Positions 61,909 through 64,000 of a DNA stretch of 64,000 bases are shown here, piece after piece; positions within the stretch are counted from its first letter, which is position 1; the number at the start of each line of letters is the position of its first letter. A program made the position numbers and the translations under genes. Under the pieces are notes generated by a model. That model saw only the letters and a list, made by a program, of their open reading frames with translations, searched no databases and was not told where the DNA came from. The DNA comes from Bugula neritina (Eukaryota > Bryozoa > Gymnolaemata > Cheilostomatida > Bugulidae), in the NCBI GenBank assembly GCA_964035545.1, contig OZ037771.1, positions 8,356,408 through 8,420,407 of the forward strand. Reading direction: 5' to 3'.

Positions 61909-62128
61909 GGAGCAGCAGTGGTCTAGGGGTTAGAGCGTTCGCCTAGTAAACACGAGGTCATGGGTTCGAGCCCCGGACAAAGGCCATTGGTGATGTTAGG
62001 AAGAGCATCCAGTCATAATTGCTCCTGTGCCTCATTTAAATAAGTCCTTAGCCCACTTCAACAAAAACCTTTTCTATCAGGGGTTTCTCACAGGGATAGC
62101 GACTATAAACTTGTGTGAGTATTTTTAG
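61909..62128 (+). mobile_element. tRNA-derived SINE, copy 3 (best preserved)
   Basis: It starts ggagcagcagtggtctaggg, giving a tRNA-like head with an A-box region (tggtctaggggttagagc) and an excellent B box (gggttcgagcccc). A family-specific body follows (gatgttaggaagagcatcc, gctcctgtgcc) and a tail near gcgactataaacttgtgtga. About 60% of it is not tRNA-like. It is shared with copies at 25045-25258 (minus) and 6708-6830. Confidence 0.8.
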
Positions 62129-62220
62129 AGTTTAGACACATTCACCAAAAATAAATAATGGAGTAGAAGTCTAACATTAGCTCTTAATCTAAGCATTACT
62201 ACTACTATGGACTTGCAATA

Positions 62221-62990
62221 CCTCTTGCTGTGTACGATTGGCCAGAAAAACTTCTACCTCCTACACTGGATAGAATTTCTGACCAATCGTACACCATAAG
62301 TGATGTTGCAGGGCCATCCTTTGGACCCATCACTCGTAAACCTAGATGTGCACAAGGATCAGTTTTACGACTAATACCTTTCTTCATTTTTATCAATGAT
62401 TTACCGTACGCAGTAACTACTTTGCGGATGACACTCTTGTCTATCAGAAAGCCTCATTAGCTGACTGTAAAAGATTCTAACAAAACCCTAACTCATCAAA
62501 TCAGAAAAGTGGGGTATGTCATTGAATATCTCTTGAAGCAAAATAACAAGCTTCAACTCTATAGGCAATACTCTTAAGTGTATGTTGAATAGAGCAGTCT
62601 AGGATCATCAGATACCCATGTGTTACACTGCAGGTTTAATAAACATATATTAAAGAAGGTACTAGAGTCTAAAAGAAAATTGGGTATAATTGAAAGAGCT
62701 CTCTACTAGGCCCTAAAACAATGTGTCTACCACACCTTGAGTATGCTAGGACAGCTTGGGACTCAACCTGCAAGAAGGGTAATTCGGGAGAGGATGCAAG
62801 TGGACGCTGTATACTTCATAACCATTATCAAAGGCTGTGAAGATATGGAGAACGCTATAAAGAAGCTGTACCTACAGCTTTTCGAACAGAGAAGACAAAG
62901 ATTCTGAACAAACAAAAAAAATATCTGGCTTTCAGCTTTACCTTCAATGATCCGCTGACCAAACAACTGTAAGCACTGTACAGATTTGTT
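62221..62990 (+). pseudogene. Decayed LINE reverse transcriptase fragment
   Basis: QGSVL followed by FFIFINDLP, then (after a frameshift) FADDTLVYQ, are the QG-x-V-L, INDLP and catalytic FADD motifs of a jockey-type non-LTR reverse transcriptase. Further on, PHLEYARTAWDS in another frame matches the usual C-terminal segment. Stops and frameshifts throughout show it is dead. A 19-bp inverted repeat (62229-62247 with 62275-62294, gtacgattgg) sits in its 5' part. It probably lies in the first intron of the fusion gene. Confidence 0.7.
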
Positions 62991-64000
62991 CCCTACACTA
63001 CTGATTAGTGGAGCTAATGGCACGGAGTACCGAACAGGTTTCTCCCAAGGACTATAAGGGACTGAAGATTGGACATAATCAAGCCAATAGTGTGGAGTGC
63101 TCCAGAACTGCTAACACTGCGTAGACAGAATTGAATTTAAAGCCCCTGTCCAGTTAATAAAGCTCAACTAGTAATTATTGGCTAGTGAGTGTGACGGCTC
63201 AACATAGTAAACATATAAGGGACACCCCCTTTTTTTCAGGTTGGCCCACCATGATGATCACTCGGTTACGTTTGAGTATTATATTTAGTATGACTATAAG
63301 TATTACTATGTACTGTAATATTGGTCTATTATTAATAGAGTAATAGCGCTACTATTAGTATTATTAATATTAATACTATTAGTATTAGACTTAGTATTAC
63401 TATTGAGTGATGTTACAAAATGACATTCAAATTAAAAAGTATTATAAGATACAGTACTATTAATAAATTATCAATATGAATATCAATATTCACTAAATAA
63501 AAAATTTATCATTATCATTATGATTATGAGATCGAATTTAATAATATTTATAGTATTATTACTATTAGTATTAGTATTACTATTAGTGACCATCAAAGGG
63601 AAACAGAAATTGGCATTATTGTTATGAATACAACTTCACTTACAGCTTATAAAAGATTATCATTATGATTACCTCAGTTTATTACCTCAGTTGAGGTAGG
63701 ACTTCCGCAGCACCTGGAAAGTTTATAGGGAAGCCTCTAGTGACAACTTACATCAGACCAGGGTTAGCACTAGTTACAGCATTTGTCGTTTTGTAATTAG
63801 TTATTATATTCTCGGCGTATTTCACGAATTGTTCGTGGTAGAAAACTAGTGTGGAATATGTTTTTCCTAAATGATATAGAGATAAGCTCTCCTCTGGCAG
63901 CCGCTCGAGTGGTTACAGTTACAAATTTCCTGTCTTTAATTATTTTGTCATAGGCTCTGGATAGAGATTGGTGTTGTTCCTTGTTTTGAAGAATTCGGGT
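62991..64000. other. Right-edge non-coding stretch
   Basis: 63270-63600 is rich in attagtatta/ttattac words like those at 6300-6560 and 61640-61770. No gene is recognised, and I could not find the missing first exon of the fusion gene here. Confidence 0.4.

Noticed and set aside
61913-61985. Functional tRNA gene
   Set aside because: The head does not fold as a full cloverleaf by eye and continues into a body shared with two other copies, so it is a SINE.

Overview
This window is nuclear DNA from an animal, most likely an AT-rich invertebrate. Nearly all coding information sits in short exons with GT-AG introns. Two gene families are metazoan in character (a FREM-type matrix protein and NPAT). 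The introns are full of minisatellites and small non-autonomous transposons. I cannot name the species. A lophotrochozoan or similar invertebrate fits, but that is inference. Exon boundaries below were read by eye and checked for reading-phase continuity; none is backed by transcripts.

Layout, left to right. (1) Minus strand, 2963-3525: first coding exon of a FRAS1/FREM-like extracellular matrix protein, whose remaining exons lie beyond the left edge. (2) A promoter-like cluster at about 5880-6090 (CRE-like, E-box, E2F and inverted CCAAT sites), then a complete 20-exon NPAT gene, 8194-21949, plus strand. NPAT is the histone-locus transcription coactivator of S phase. (3) 24807-26001, plus strand: two exons of an unrecognised gene. 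(4) 28332-45736, plus strand: a 23-exon gene for a secreted protein of about 1398 residues. It has three IgGFc-binding-type modules joined by two MopE-like acidic metal-binding linkers. (5) 46608-60888, minus strand: 18 exons of a gene fusing a SufS/NifS-like class V PLP enzyme to a TtcA-like tRNA-thiolation PP-loop ATPase; its first exon(s) are missing. A small two-exon gene for a zinc-ribbon plus Arg/Ser-rich basic protein (48410-48919, minus) is nested in one of its introns. (6) 61.9-63 kb: a tRNA-derived SINE followed by a decayed LINE reverse transcriptase.

Repeats. I find three copies of one tRNA-derived SINE, five copies of a roughly 155-bp MITE with shared terminal inverted repeats, two further fold-back elements, a hAT-like remnant, and more than a dozen minisatellites. 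Several minisatellites begin or end exactly at a splice site, so the splice signal itself is tandemly copied, in one intron about 51 times.

The genes do not form a pathway together. The points most worth following up are the single-chain sulfur-mobilising/tRNA-thiolating enzyme with all expected catalytic residues, the nested zinc-ribbon/basic gene, the three-module IgGFc-binding/MopE protein, and the splice-site-seeded minisatellites.
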